DNA of 64,000 nucleotides from Deltaproteobacteria bacterium. GTDB taxonomy: Bacteria > Myxococcota_A > Polyangia > Polyangiales > Houyiibacteriaceae. A model generated the notes under the pieces. The model made no database searches. It had not been told where the DNA came from and worked only from the letters and a program-made list of their open reading frames with translations. A program made the position numbers and the translations under genes. Below, piece after piece: positions 37,088-46,857 of the stretch. The stretch spans positions 603,927-667,926 of the forward strand of contig JAEPMI010000005.1 in the NCBI GenBank assembly GCA_017644045.1, in the 5' to 3' direction. Within the stretch, counting starts at the first letter, position 1. Each line of letters begins with the position of its first letter.

Positions 37088-37771
37088 CTACTCGGCGTCG
37101 AGGAGCAGGCTCGGGTCGTAGTCGACGTCGGGCCGGGCGGGCGCGGGCGTCGCGCTCTCCAGATCGTAGACGTGACCCATCCGGGTCCGCTTGGTCTCGA
37201 GGTAGCCGAGGTTCAGCGGATGCGGCTCGACCAGGTGCGCCACGCGGCGGGTGACCACCACGCCGTCGCGACGCAGCCCCTCGACCTTCGAAGGGTTGTT
37301 GGTCATCAGCGCGACCGAGCGGACGTCGAGGTCCTCGAGCATCTGCGCGACCATGTGGTAGCGACGCAGGTCGTCGGCGAAGCCGAGCTCCCGGTTCGCG
37401 TCCACCGTGTCGAGGCCCTGCTGCTGAAGCTGGTAGGCCTTGATCTTGTCGCCGAGCCCGATGCCGCGACCCTCTTGGCGGAGGTAGAGCACCACGCCAC
37501 GACCCGCGTCGGCGATGCGACGGAGGCCGTAGTCGAGCTGCTCGCGGCAGTCGCACTTCAGCGAGTGGAGTACCTCGCCGGTGAGGCATTCGCTGTGTAC
37601 GCGGGTGAGCACGTCGCTCTCTCCGCGCACGTCACCGCGAACGATGGCGAGATGTTCATTGGGGTTGCCCTCTTCGCGATACGCGAACACCTGAAAGGGG
37701 CCGTACTCGGTCGGCAAGCGGCACTCGGAGTAGCGAACTACCCGAGGGGCGACATCTTGTCGTATATCCAT
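37088..37771 (-). CDS. ribA: GTP cyclohydrolase II
   Basis: 227 residues from ATG 37771. Zinc site SECLTGEVLHSLKCDCREQL, GTP-binding RQEGRGIGLGDKIKAY, and TNNPSKVEGLRRDG are classical for RibA. The enzyme opens GTP at the start of riboflavin synthesis. It is not fused to DHBP synthase. The upstream frame is longer but the leader before MDIRQDVAPRVVRYSE looks non-coding. No RFN element is seen upstream. Confidence 0.92.
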   Translation of the reverse strand: MDIRQDVAPRVVRYSECRLPTEYGPFQVFAYREEGNPNEHLAIVRGDVRGESDVLTRVHSECLTGEVLHSLKCDCREQLDYGLRRIADAGRGVVLYLRQEGRGIGLGDKIKAYQLQQQGLDTVDANRELGFADDLRRYHMVAQMLEDLDVRSVALMTNNPSKVEGLRRDGVVVTRRVAHLVEPHPLNLGYLETKRTRMGHVYDLESATPAPARPDVDYDPSLLLDAE

Positions 37772-37910
37772 ACGTGTTTGTTCTGCTTTCGGCTCAGGGC
37801 CAACCCCTACCGTGGGGCCGGAACAAGCTAGGGGCATCCGGCGGTGAGTCAAGGCGAGGGGGCCTGCGCCCGCTCTAGACGGGCGAGGGTCGGTCAGGTT
37901 ACCCCGCCGC

Positions 37911-38987
37911 TCAGAACGTGTCTTTGGATTGCTGCTCCAGGAGCGCCGCCTGGTGGTGGGCTCGGAGCGTGCCGACGAGCTCGTCGAGGTCGCCTTCGAT
38001 GATCGAGTCGAGCTTGTGGAGGGTCAGCTGGATGCGGTGGTCGGTCACCCGGTTCTCGCGGTAGTTGTAGGTCCGGATCTTCTCGGACCGATCACCGCTG
38101 CCCACCATGGATCGCCGCTCGTCGCCGATGGCCTGGTCCTGCTCCTGCTGGGCGATGTCCATCAGCTTGGCGCGGAGGATCTGCATGGCCCGGGCGAGGT
38201 TCTGGTGCTGGGAGCGCTGCTCCTCGGAGCGGATCTGGATGCCCGTCGGGATGTGCGTGAGGTTGATCGCGCTGTAGGTCCGGTTGACGTGCTGACCGCC
38301 CGCGCCGCTGGCGCTGGTCTTGGAGATCTTGAGGTCCTTCTCGTCGATCTCGATGTCGACCTCGGTCGCCTCCGGGAGCACCGCGACGCTCGCCGTCGAG
38401 GTGTGGATGCGGCCCTGGGACTCGGTCACCGGGACCCGCTGCACGCGGTGCACACCGCCTTCGAAGCGGAGGCGCGAATAGACGTGGTCGCCCTTCACCA
38501 CGGCGATGACCTCTTTGATGCCACCGGCGCTGGCGTGGGAGATGGACGTCACCTCGATAGTCCAGCCCTGCGTCTCCGCGTAGCGGCCGTACATCCGGAA
38601 GAGGTCGGCCGCGAAGAGCGCCGCCTCCTCGCCGCCAGCAGCGGAGCGGATCTCGAGAATGGTGTCCCGGTCGTCGTTCGGGTCCTTCGGGAGCAGGAGG
38701 AGCTTCAGCTTCCCCTCGAGCTCCTCGATCTCGGCCTCGAGCTCGGGGATCTCGGCCTGGGCGAGCTCGGCGAGCTCCGGGTCGGCGAGCAGCTCCTCGT
38801 TGCCCTCGAGCTGCTGCGTCACGTCGCGGTAGCGGGCGAAGGTCTGCACGAGCTCCTGCAGGTCGGCCCGCTCGGTCGTCAGCTCGCGGAGCTTGTCCGG
38901 GTTGCTCACCACCTCCGGCAAGCAGAGGAGCGCTTCGATCTCCTCGTAGCGAGCCGCGAGCGACTCGATCTTGTCGATGGGGAGCAT
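37911..38987 (-). CDS. prfA: peptide chain release factor 1
   Basis: 358 residues. The GGQ loop is SGAGGQHVNRTYSAI and the codon-reading motif is RVPVTESQGRIHTS. It terminates translation at UAA and UAG. It follows the DUF1385 gene by nine bases, an arrangement common in bacteria. Confidence 0.96.
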   Translation of the reverse strand: MLPIDKIESLAARYEEIEALLCLPEVVSNPDKLRELTTERADLQELVQTFARYRDVTQQLEGNEELLADPELAELAQAEIPELEAEIEELEGKLKLLLLPKDPNDDRDTILEIRSAAGGEEAALFAADLFRMYGRYAETQGWTIEVTSISHASAGGIKEVIAVVKGDHVYSRLRFEGGVHRVQRVPVTESQGRIHTSTASVAVLPEATEVDIEIDEKDLKISKTSASGAGGQHVNRTYSAINLTHIPTGIQIRSEEQRSQHQNLARAMQILRAKLMDIAQQEQDQAIGDERRSMVGSGDRSEKIRTYNYRENRVTDHRIQLTLHKLDSIIEGDLDELVGTLRAHHQAALLEQQSKDTF

Positions 38988-38996
38988 GGGGTGCGC

Positions 38997-40025
38997 TCAG
39001 GAGCCGGCGGCGGCTTCGGGCTGGCCGAGCGGGCGCAGGGCGGGCAGCGCGGCGACGAAGCCCTCGAAGTTCGGGAAGAAGAGCGGCTCCTCGGTGGCCT
39101 CGGCGTCCTTGCCTGGGCCCTCGCGCCAGGCGGCGGCCTGCATCGCGGCGATGGCCACCTCGATCTGTGCGTCGTCCGGCTCGCGGGTCGTGATCTTCTG
39201 GAAGAGGAAGCCCGGCCAGAGGAACACGCGGAGCGGGCCCTTGGTGCAGTAGCGCGCGGTGAAGCGCTGGAGCTCGAAGCTCAGACCCGCGATGACCGGG
39301 AGCAGGCCGATGCGAAGCGCGAGCAGACCGATCCAGCCGAGGGCGCCCTCGGCGCCGGGGAGGAGCAGCGGCGCGAAGACCGCGCCTAGAATGATCGAGA
39401 CCATCACGACGACGATCAGGAAGGTCGTGCCGCAGCGCGGGTGGAGCGTGCTCTGGGCGCGGACGTTCTCGACCGTGAGCGGCAGCTCGGCCTCCCAGGC
39501 GTGAATCGTCTTGTGCTCGGCGCCGTGGTACTGGAACGTCCGCCGGACGTCGGGCATCAGGCTGATACCGACCATGTAGAGGAAGACGATCAGCAGCTTG
39601 AAGCCGCCGATCACGAACTGGAAGTCCGCGTCGGTCAGGCCGAAGTCGATACCGAAGAGCTTGCCGGTGCCGCTGGCGAGGAGCTGCGGCAGCGCGATGA
39701 AGAGGCCGATGGCGAAGAGGGTCACGAAGACCAACGCGGCCTTGCTGCCCGCGCCGCTCATCTCGGCCTTCTCCTCCTCGGTCATCTGCTGCTCGGCGCT
39801 GAAGTTCAGCGCGCGGAAGCCGATGCGGAGCGACTCGACCAGAGTGGCGACCCCGCGGAAGAAGGGCTTCTTCCAGATCCCCTCGTCGAAGGCCGACTGG
39901 AAGGGCTGCTCCTGGAGCGCGAGGCTGCCGTCGGGCTTGCGGACCGCGACGCTGAGACCGCAGGGGGCGCGCATCATCACGCCTTCGATGACGGCCTGAC
40001 CGCCGATGTAGGGCTTCTTCTCCAT
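38997..40025 (-). CDS. DUF1385 membrane protein (YqhQ-like)
   Basis: About 342 residues. The N-terminal KPYIGGQAVIEGVMMRAP is the family signature. Four or five membrane segments follow, with QYHGAEHKTIHAWE and STLHPRCGTTFLIVV in between, both invariant in DUF1385. An alternative ATG at 40040 would add five residues. Its role is unresolved. Coupled to prfA. Confidence 0.9.
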   Translation of the reverse strand: MEKKPYIGGQAVIEGVMMRAPCGLSVAVRKPDGSLALQEQPFQSAFDEGIWKKPFFRGVATLVESLRIGFRALNFSAEQQMTEEEKAEMSGAGSKAALVFVTLFAIGLFIALPQLLASGTGKLFGIDFGLTDADFQFVIGGFKLLIVFLYMVGISLMPDVRRTFQYHGAEHKTIHAWEAELPLTVENVRAQSTLHPRCGTTFLIVVVMVSIILGAVFAPLLLPGAEGALGWIGLLALRIGLLPVIAGLSFELQRFTARYCTKGPLRVFLWPGFLFQKITTREPDDAQIEVAIAAMQAAAWREGPGKDAEATEEPLFFPNFEGFVAALPALRPLGQPEAAAGS

Positions 40026-40111
40026 CCGAAGGAGGAGCATAGCCACCGAGAGCCGTGTGACAACGCGACCGCGAAAGTCCAAGGTGGGCTCGACTGGGGA
40101 CTCCCTGGACC

Positions 40112-42283
40112 ATGCGTGCCCTCTCGCTCGTGCCATTGGTGCTGCTCTTGGGGTGCGCGACGACCGCGCCGAGGGATTCGTCCGGCCCTCGGCTGGCGGT
40201 CCAACACCGCCAGCCACCCGCCGATCCCGCGCCGGCCCCATCGGAGCTCCTGGCTCTTCTGACGCAGCACGTCCCGGTCGGCCCGCCCCCCGCACTCACC
40301 GATGGGCGCCTGGCGGTCCCACGAGACTGGAAGGAGCTGCCACAGAGCGCGGTCCTGTGGCGACGGGAAGAGGGCCACGCGAATCGCCACGTCGCGATCG
40401 GCGACGTCCTGCTCTCCCGGAACCACGGAATCCTCGCGTTCGATGGTGCGACCGGCGAGCTGGTGTGGGAGCGGCGCGTAGGGCGAGACGAACGGAGCTA
40501 CGCGGTCGAGGGGTGCGACGGGGTCGCCGTGATCTTCGAGCCCGATGGCGTGGTCGGCGTGACGGCGGCGACGGGAGAGCTCTTGTGGTCGCGACCTCTC
40601 GAGCGAAGGGACGACACCGCGAGCCACTGGACTCCGGGGGACGCGCAGCGAGTGGGCTGCCGCGTCGTCGCGAGAACCGAGTCGGGCGGCCGGCGCCTCG
40701 CGGCCACGCGGGCAGAGGAGCTCGTGGCGATCGACAGCCGGACGGGAGACACCCGAGTGCTCGCGCGCTGCACCACGGCCGACTGCAGACTGCGGACCGA
40801 CGGTGCACTCGATGCCCTGTTGGTTCGCGAGGGCGAGCGAGCGTGGCTCTTCGACACCGACTCGACCCGGCGGCAGCCGCTCCCCTCGAGAGCCGGCTTC
40901 GTGGCTGGGCCACCCGGGGACCGCACCGTGGTTCGCGAACGCGGAGACTTCGGTGATTGGGCCGCGTACCGGGGCGGGGAGGAGCAGTGGGCCCGACCAC
41001 CCGCGACGCACGTCTACGGGCGGATGGGGGACGACCTCGTGTTGCTGGACCAAGAGGACCGAGCGCTCGTCCGGCTCGACCTCGTCACCGGGCGAGAACG
41101 CTGGACGTTGCCGCTCTCGAACGAGCTCGCTCGGCTTCTCGGCCGCCGTGATGGGTTCACGATGAACGAGTCGCGCCTGATCGCTGGCAGCAGAACGCTT
41201 CCCGGGCTTCTACTGGTGGTGGATCTCGCAACCGGGAGCCCGACGTCCCTCCAACTGGCACCCGGCCACACGGTCCGAATCGCTGCGTCCCAGGACTTGC
41301 TCTTCCTGAGCGGTCACCGTGAAACGGTGGCGGTTCGCCTCGACCGGCAGGCTCCGGCCCTCCGTTCGCTGCTCGACCTCGAAACCGACATCGCTCGCAG
41401 CCTCCGCATCGTCTTGAGCGGCGATCCATCGTCTGGCCCAAGCCAGGGGGCACCCGTGCACCTCTATCCCAGCACCCCACGCGCTGCGACGACCTGGCTG
41501 GCGCGACTCGGTTCGCCAGTCCTTCCGTCCGTCATACCGATCGCGCGGCGAGGATCACTCGATCGTGTCCGTCGAGTGGTCCCGATTCTTGCCGCCATGG
41601 AACCTCCGGCGACACGGGTTCTGGCGTCGGCAATCGAACGAGTGATCGACGGCCCCCTCACGGTGGAGCGCGCTGAGCTTCTTTCGCTGGTCTCGAAGCG
41701 CTGGCCGGGCGAGCCGCTCCCGCCGTCGCTCGCCCAGGTCGTTTCTCGCGTCGCGATCCGTTGGCTCGCGATGCTCCGGCCGGTACTGAACGACGAAACG
41801 GAGTGGCGGAGATGCCTCTTGGAACAGGGGCCGAACACCTGCTTGCTCGGTGTGGGCCTCGATGGAATCCAAAACGCCCGGAATCTGCTCGAGCGCGCGA
41901 GCCATTCGTCTGGGCCGCTCGATTCCTTTCGGAGCGCGATCGCGAACGGTCGACGATGGCCCGACCCTTGCGACCCCGACACCGACGACGCCATCACGAC
42001 GGCGGTCCTGCGGCACCTCTTCGAGCTCTCCACGAGTGTGTGCGTCTACGAGGTGCGAGCCGATGTCGAGTGCGCGCCGGTGCTGACGCTCGGAGGTGCC
42101 CTCGAGGTCTTGCCGCCTGGCGGAACGGAGAGCGATCGACGTTGGTCGCTCGACCCACCCGAGAGCATGCCTGATGGGCGAGCCTCCGTTCACGTGGAGA
42201 CCGACTACGGTCGCCGCCGCGCCGATTTCGTGGTGGCGGAGATCGATGGCCATTGGCGAGTCGTCCGCGGCGAAATGCAATAG
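40112..42283 (+). CDS. lipoprotein with PQQ-like beta-propeller
   Basis: 723 residues. Signal peptide MRALSLVPLVLLLGC with Cys15 as the lipid site. Residues about 90-420 contain propeller blades of the PQQ type (ILAFDGATGELVWERRV, VVGVTAATGELLWSRPL, LVRLDLVTGRERWTLP). The C-terminal 300 residues are helical with no known domain. Such proteins can be outer-membrane assembly or scaffold lipoproteins; it is not clearly BamB. Confidence 0.82.
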   Translation: MRALSLVPLVLLLGCATTAPRDSSGPRLAVQHRQPPADPAPAPSELLALLTQHVPVGPPPALTDGRLAVPRDWKELPQSAVLWRREEGHANRHVAIGDVLLSRNHGILAFDGATGELVWERRVGRDERSYAVEGCDGVAVIFEPDGVVGVTAATGELLWSRPLERRDDTASHWTPGDAQRVGCRVVARTESGGRRLAATRAEELVAIDSRTGDTRVLARCTTADCRLRTDGALDALLVREGERAWLFDTDSTRRQPLPSRAGFVAGPPGDRTVVRERGDFGDWAAYRGGEEQWARPPATHVYGRMGDDLVLLDQEDRALVRLDLVTGRERWTLPLSNELARLLGRRDGFTMNESRLIAGSRTLPGLLLVVDLATGSPTSLQLAPGHTVRIAASQDLLFLSGHRETVAVRLDRQAPALRSLLDLETDIARSLRIVLSGDPSSGPSQGAPVHLYPSTPRAATTWLARLGSPVLPSVIPIARRGSLDRVRRVVPILAAMEPPATRVLASAIERVIDGPLTVERAELLSLVSKRWPGEPLPPSLAQVVSRVAIRWLAMLRPVLNDETEWRRCLLEQGPNTCLLGVGLDGIQNARNLLERASHSSGPLDSFRSAIANGRRWPDPCDPDTDDAITTAVLRHLFELSTSVCVYEVRADVECAPVLTLGGALEVLPPGGTESDRRWSLDPPESMPDGRASVHVETDYGRRRADFVVAEIDGHWRVVRGEMQ

Positions 42284-42344
42284 CTCGGGTTCTCGCGACC
42301 GGCCCTGACGGGGAGGATGGCGGGGCCGGAACGTACCTTCGGGT

Positions 42345-43142
42345 ATGGGTGTCGCGCGGCTCGGTCTCTTGCTCCTGGTGGGCTGCGCGAGCTGTGAGCC
42401 GGAGCCCCGGGAGGAGCCGATGACGACGTCGAGCAGGCCCGCGCATGGGAGTGAGAGCTTCCGGGCGCGAATCCTCGAGCGGGTGGAGACGCTGGTGGCC
42501 CATCCGCGGGTCCGGGTGGACCTGCTGCACCTCGCGCCCGGAACGGACCCGGCGGTGCTCGACGCGATCGAGGCCGAGCTGGGGTCGCCGCTCCCGAGGG
42601 ACGTCCGCGCGTTCTACGAGGAGGTGGGACGGGTGCGGCTGATGTGGCGCTGCCTGCCGCCCGGATCACCGAGCGACGACCATCGACCCGACATGGATCA
42701 GGCCGGACCGGACTGGATCGCCGACGAGCCGAAGCACGGCATCGTCGACATCGGGACGGCGGACGAGGTCTTCCGAACGGGCGACTACCGAGACGACCTG
42801 TGGTTCCCCAACGACGTCGACGATGAGCTGAACGCCATCGTGGTCGACGGGCGCGACACGCACCGCCGCTTCCTGCGGCGCTTCGACAACATCGACCACT
42901 ACTCGCAGGTCGCGCTGATGGTGGAGCCCGGGCGTCCGGTGCGCGCGGTGTTCGGCGGGGACTACTTCGCGGCCGTGGACGAGCACTCGATGCGCGTCGG
43001 CCGCTACCTCGACATGGTCGTCGACCACCTCGGCTATCAGGGGGACGCCCATGACGGGCTCTGCGCGGGCGTCGAAGAGGCGATCGGAGTGACCGATCCC
43101 TACGAGGTGAGCCGGCCCCTCCAGCTCGACTACATGGACTGA
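42345..43142 (+). CDS. SMI1/KNR4-family lipoprotein
   Basis: 265 residues with a lipobox (LLLLVGC, Cys14). The SMI1/KNR4 pattern follows: LDAIEAELGSPLPRDVRAFYEEVG, then a long middle, and GRYLDMVVDHLGYQG at the end. SMI1 domains occur in immunity proteins for polymorphic toxins, but also elsewhere. No toxin gene is adjacent. It ends exactly where the convergent kelch gene ends. Confidence 0.78.
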   Translation: MGVARLGLLLLVGCASCEPEPREEPMTTSSRPAHGSESFRARILERVETLVAHPRVRVDLLHLAPGTDPAVLDAIEAELGSPLPRDVRAFYEEVGRVRLMWRCLPPGSPSDDHRPDMDQAGPDWIADEPKHGIVDIGTADEVFRTGDYRDDLWFPNDVDDELNAIVVDGRDTHRRFLRRFDNIDHYSQVALMVEPGRPVRAVFGGDYFAAVDEHSMRVGRYLDMVVDHLGYQGDAHDGLCAGVEEAIGVTDPYEVSRPLQLDYMD

Positions 43143-44195
43143 TCAGCGCTCGTCGAGCCAGAGCACCTCGCGGAGCGGGCCGTCGCCGTCGTAGCCGGAG
43201 AACATCACGCCGATGCCCGAGGGCGCGGGGAACGACGCTGCGAAGCCGCGCGGCAGGAGCGGATCGGCGAGCTCGATGGCCGAGAAGCCCTCGCCGGAGA
43301 CGTAGCGGTAGAGCCCGGCCATCGGGTTCATGTTGAGGTCGTAGCCGCCTTGGAAGACGAAGCCGTCGTCGGTCGCGCGGAACCAGGGCACCCGCCGGCC
43401 TTCGACGTCACCACCGTCGTGCTCCTGGGTCCAGGCACCGCCCGAGAAGCGCCACACGTCGGCGTAGAAGCCGGCGCCGAGCGCGGAGCGCGAGCCTGCG
43501 AAGAGCACGAGGTCGTCGCCGTCGGCCCAGAGCACGCCGTCGTAGCGCGGGGCGGGGCGATCGCCCGTGACCGCGACCTCGACCCAGCCCTCGTCTTCGG
43601 CGCGGTACAGCACGTCGCTCGCACCCGAATCGGCGACGCCGCCGAACCAGTAGAGCTCTCCGTCGGAGCCCTGGGTCATCATGCAGCCGAGCGTCGACGC
43701 CGGCGTCGTCCCCGACCACTGGGTCCACGCCTCGGTCGCGAGGTCGAGCTCCCAGGTCTCCGGCGCCGCGAGGAAGGGGCCGCTCAGATCGCGACCGCCG
43801 GCGACGATCACCACGTTGCGTGCTTCGTCGTACGCGGCGCAGCCGCAATAGCGGGCGGCGGGGCCGGTCGAGCCCAGCGCCGAGGCGACGAGCGTGTCGC
43901 CTTCCCAGTCGTAGCGGTACGCCGCGTCCAGCGTGGTGCCGCCGATGTTGGTGGCGGTCGTTCCGCCGAAGAGCACCGCCGACGTCGGGCCGACGTCCAC
44001 CACCAGCGCGCCCCAGACCATCAGTGGTCCTTCCGCGGGCTCCGCCACGGGATGCCACGCGAGAGTCGTCTCGGGGCCGGCGTCCGCGGTCGACGCATCC
44101 GGGGTGGCGCCACCGTCGGTGGGATCGATGCCGTCGTCGTCGCCGCAGCCGAGGGCGAGCGTGAGTAGCAGGGTCGTGAACGCGATTCGAGTCAT
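43143..44195 (-). CDS. kelch-repeat lipoprotein
   Basis: About 350 residues. Signal peptide with lipobox LALGC (Cys17) and a Asp/Gly-rich linker. The body has six kelch-like blades such as TSAVLFGGTTATNIGGTTL, NVVIVAGGRDLSGPF and DLVLFAGSRSALGAG, suggesting a six-bladed propeller. ATG 44195 is chosen over 44225 because it gives a direct signal peptide. Surface binding role probable. Confidence 0.82.
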   Translation of the reverse strand: MTRIAFTTLLLTLALGCGDDDGIDPTDGGATPDASTADAGPETTLAWHPVAEPAEGPLMVWGALVVDVGPTSAVLFGGTTATNIGGTTLDAAYRYDWEGDTLVASALGSTGPAARYCGCAAYDEARNVVIVAGGRDLSGPFLAAPETWELDLATEAWTQWSGTTPASTLGCMMTQGSDGELYWFGGVADSGASDVLYRAEDEGWVEVAVTGDRPAPRYDGVLWADGDDLVLFAGSRSALGAGFYADVWRFSGGAWTQEHDGGDVEGRRVPWFRATDDGFVFQGGYDLNMNPMAGLYRYVSGEGFSAIELADPLLPRGFAASFPAPSGIGVMFSGYDGDGPLREVLWLDER

Positions 44196-44292
44196 GCGGG
44201 AGCACGAAGCAAACGGCGTTCCCACGCGATCCTACGCGAAAGACGGGGTGTCGACGCCAGGCGGGCGGGCGTCGTCAGCGAAATGACGGTCT

Positions 44293-46347
44293 CTACTCGC
44301 GGAGGGTGTCGTTCGGATCGCCGAGGAGCGGCGCGTCTTCGGCGAGCGTGTCGCCGGCGTCGAGCGGGTCGATCGCGGGCGCCTCGATCATGCCGGGACT
44401 GCTGCGTTCGGCGCGGTCGTCGTTGGCGCCGAGGACCAGCGCGTCGAGGCCGGCGCTCTGCGGTCGGGCATCGCTCTCGAAGCTGGGGGCTGGCGCTCGG
44501 AAGGTCGCGTCGGCGTCGACGGGGCGCGCGGGTGCGCCGAGAAGCAGCGCGTCGAGGCCGGTGGTCTCCTCGCCGGACTCCGAGGGTGGGGGCTTGGGCC
44601 GGGTCGCGTCGACGATGCGCGGCTCGAACTTGGGCACCACCGGCCGCGCGGGCTTCTTCGCCTTGGCGCGCTTCTCGGGCTTCTTGCCGTAGCGCTCGCG
44701 GACGACGTCCTTGGCGCGGACCTTCGGACGCGGCGGCGGCGTGGGCTTCTTGCCCTGCACGAGGCGGCGGAAGAGCGCGAGGCGGCGGAGCAGACCGGTG
44801 CTGGTCAGACCGCGATGGGCGCGATCCAGGATCGGAGCGGCGAGCGCGGTCAGCTTCTCACGCCAGGCCGAAGGCTCGGCGGGCTCGCGGAGCGGCTCGG
44901 GCTCCTCGTCTTCGTCGTCGTCGTGCGCTTCGTGGCGAGGGCGCCAGCGATGGGCGACGGCCCGACGAGCGAGCGATCCGCCCGCGCTACGCAGCTGCTG
45001 GCGAAAGCGGTAGCCGACCGCGAGCGCGAGGAGCGCTGCGAGCCCGAGCCAGATCCACCCCGGCACGCCCTCGCCCTCTTCGGCGACGGTCTCTTCGCCG
45101 GGGACCTCGGGCAGCTCTTCGTCGAGCAGATCCTCGACCACCTCACGAGCGCGGGGGTGGCCATGGCGGGCGGCCTCGCGCCAAGCGTCGGCGTCGAGCA
45201 CGCCGCGACCGAGGTCGGCGTCGGCCTCGAGCGCGAGCACCGCGGCGCGGACCTCGGGCGCGTCGGGCGCGAGCAGCGCCGCGCGACGCACGAAGCGGTC
45301 CGCGGAGGCGGGGTCGACTTCGGCGAGCGCGAGGTAGGCCTCGGCAATGGCGGGTCGGCGCGGATGCATCGGCGCGGCGCGAAGCACCTCGTCCAGCTTG
45401 GCCGTCGCCGTGGGGACGTCACCGCTCTCGGCGGCGGCGAGCCCTTCGTCGAGCACCGCCTCGAGCGGCGCGAGGCGCGCTTCGTCGAGCCCTTCGTAGA
45501 GCTCGCGCGCGGTGTGCTCCCAGCCCCAGGAGTGATCGGCGTCGCGACCGAGCTGGTTCCGCATGGCCTTGCGGAGCTGCCAGATGCCGTTGTGCGCGAA
45601 CTGCTCCATCGACCAGCGCGCGGCCTCGCGAATGGGCGCGGCGGGATGGCCGACGAACGAGATCACCACCTCCATCGAGTCCATGTCGCGCGACTCGCCG
45701 TAAGCGCGGAGGATGCGCGCGACCAGCATCGGGTCGTCCTGCTGCAGCGCCTCGGCGGGGAGCTCCATGCCGAGCTCTTCGATGGCCCAGCGGGCCCAGA
45801 CCCGGACCGGACTCTCCGGATGGTTCCGGAGGATGAGCAGGCCGGGGAGCAAGCTCGCGCCGTGGCGCTCGACCAGGCGGCGACGCTCCCAGCGCCACAT
45901 GCGCGAGGTCAGCGCGAGAATGTCGCCGATCATCACCTGCGACTCGGTGGTGCCGATGGCTTCGAGCGAGCGCATGTAGAGCAGCCGCTCGGCGGTGCGG
46001 CCGACCACCGTGCTCTGCCGCTCGGCCAGTGTCGGGAGGATGCCCGGCACGATGTCGATCATGTCGTCGGCGCGGAGGCTGCCGGTCGCGTGGCGGAAGA
46101 AGCGGAGGGCGTCGTAGCCGTCCTCTTCGGGGATCTCTTGGCGGCGGGTCTGGCGGAGGCGCTCGGCGATGGCCGGCAGCGCGCTCTCCGGGAGCGTGGA
46201 GAGGTACTGGACCGCCCGCTCTCGCTCGGCGGCGTCGTCCGCGCGCAGATCTTCGGCCGCGCGCAGGAGGTCGTCGATGGTCGGCGCCTCGTCCGCTCGA
46301 ACCTGGGTGGCGAGGACGAGCGTCAGACCGAACGCCGCGAACGCCAA
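44293..46347 (-). CDS. HEAT-repeat-type exported membrane protein
   Basis: About 684 residues. A hydrophobic N-terminal segment (LAFAAFGLTLVLATQVRADE) acts as signal sequence or anchor. Residues 40-330 carry HEAT/armadillo-like helices (AERERAVQYLSTLPESALPAIAE...), 340-430 a TPR-like region, and IWLGLAALLALAVGYRFRQQ is a second membrane segment. The cytoplasmic tail is basic, then has two copies of GLDALLLGA/GLDALVLGA. TTG 46347 is the likely start; a frame to ATG 46560 would overlap the acylphosphatase. Lies over the left arm of the 165-bp palindrome. Function unknown. Confidence 0.7.
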   Translation of the reverse strand: MAFAAFGLTLVLATQVRADEAPTIDDLLRAAEDLRADDAAERERAVQYLSTLPESALPAIAERLRQTRRQEIPEEDGYDALRFFRHATGSLRADDMIDIVPGILPTLAERQSTVVGRTAERLLYMRSLEAIGTTESQVMIGDILALTSRMWRWERRRLVERHGASLLPGLLILRNHPESPVRVWARWAIEELGMELPAEALQQDDPMLVARILRAYGESRDMDSMEVVISFVGHPAAPIREAARWSMEQFAHNGIWQLRKAMRNQLGRDADHSWGWEHTARELYEGLDEARLAPLEAVLDEGLAAAESGDVPTATAKLDEVLRAAPMHPRRPAIAEAYLALAEVDPASADRFVRRAALLAPDAPEVRAAVLALEADADLGRGVLDADAWREAARHGHPRAREVVEDLLDEELPEVPGEETVAEEGEGVPGWIWLGLAALLALAVGYRFRQQLRSAGGSLARRAVAHRWRPRHEAHDDDEDEEPEPLREPAEPSAWREKLTALAAPILDRAHRGLTSTGLLRRLALFRRLVQGKKPTPPPRPKVRAKDVVRERYGKKPEKRAKAKKPARPVVPKFEPRIVDATRPKPPPSESGEETTGLDALLLGAPARPVDADATFRAPAPSFESDARPQSAGLDALVLGANDDRAERSSPGMIEAPAIDPLDAGDTLAEDAPLLGDPNDTLRE

Positions 46348-46510
46348 GGCCCACGGTCCGAATTTCGTGCCGGGTATCCGTGGATGATCGGCGCGTAGGT
46401 CGGATGACGCGCCGACGAAGGACAGGCGCGAGTCTATTCGAGGAGGCCGACGTCCGAGATCCGCGTCGAGGGCCTCGGAGACCCGGTGCGAAATTCGGAC
46501 CGTGGGCCTC
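46346..46510. repeat. 165-bp imperfect palindrome
   Basis: The arms 46346-46375 and 46481-46510 are inverted copies of 30 bases with three mismatches (core CGAAATTCGGACCGTGGGCC). Weaker inverted similarity continues inward. The right arm ends at the acylphosphatase stop codon; the left arm reaches the N-terminus of the HEAT-type gene. It may be an old inverted duplication, a miniature repeat, or a folded leader RNA. Confidence 0.75.
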
Positions 46511-46790
46511 AGCCAGTAGCGATACGGAAATCGGAGAATTCGCCCGTGTAGCTCCGCCATTTGGTCTCGACCTTGTCCACCCGCGCCGTCGAGGGACCCG
46601 CTTGGGCCCAGGCGAGGAAGTCCTTCACGGCATCCTCCTCACCCTCGACGACCATCTCGACCGCGCCATCACGCCGGTTCTTCACCCAGCCGGTGAGCCC
46701 GTTCTGACGAGCCTCCCGCTGCGCGGTCGCGCGGAAAAAAACGCCCTGCACTCGCCCGTGCACGACGACCTGGATTCGCTTCAGCCCCAT
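46509..46790 (-). CDS. acyP: acylphosphatase
   Basis: 93 residues, the standard length. HGRVQGVFFRATAQREA carries the phosphate-binding loop and catalytic Arg, and GWVKNRRDGAVE the catalytic Asn. The enzyme hydrolyses acyl phosphates. Precedes the HEAT-type protein gene. Confidence 0.95.
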   Translation of the reverse strand: MGLKRIQVVVHGRVQGVFFRATAQREARQNGLTGWVKNRRDGAVEMVVEGEEDAVKDFLAWAQAGPSTARVDKVETKWRSYTGEFSDFRIATG

Positions 46791-46857
46791 TGGCCTACTG
46801 CCTAGTACTCACAGGGGGTCTCCGCGAGCAAGAAACCGGCAAGACGGATTCCTAGGC

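Noticed and set aside
37772..37910. Possible FMN riboswitch in front of ribA
   Set aside because: None of the conserved RFN blocks is present; only ordinary GC-rich sequence.
37929..39389. A 486-codon plus-strand frame over prfA and the DUF1385 gene
   Set aside because: Mirror of two clear genes, with repetitive Leu/Glu composition and no motif.
42345..43142. SMI1 lipoprotein as immunity protein of a toxin pair
   Set aside because: No toxin-like or polymorphic secretion gene is adjacent, so the pairing cannot be supported.
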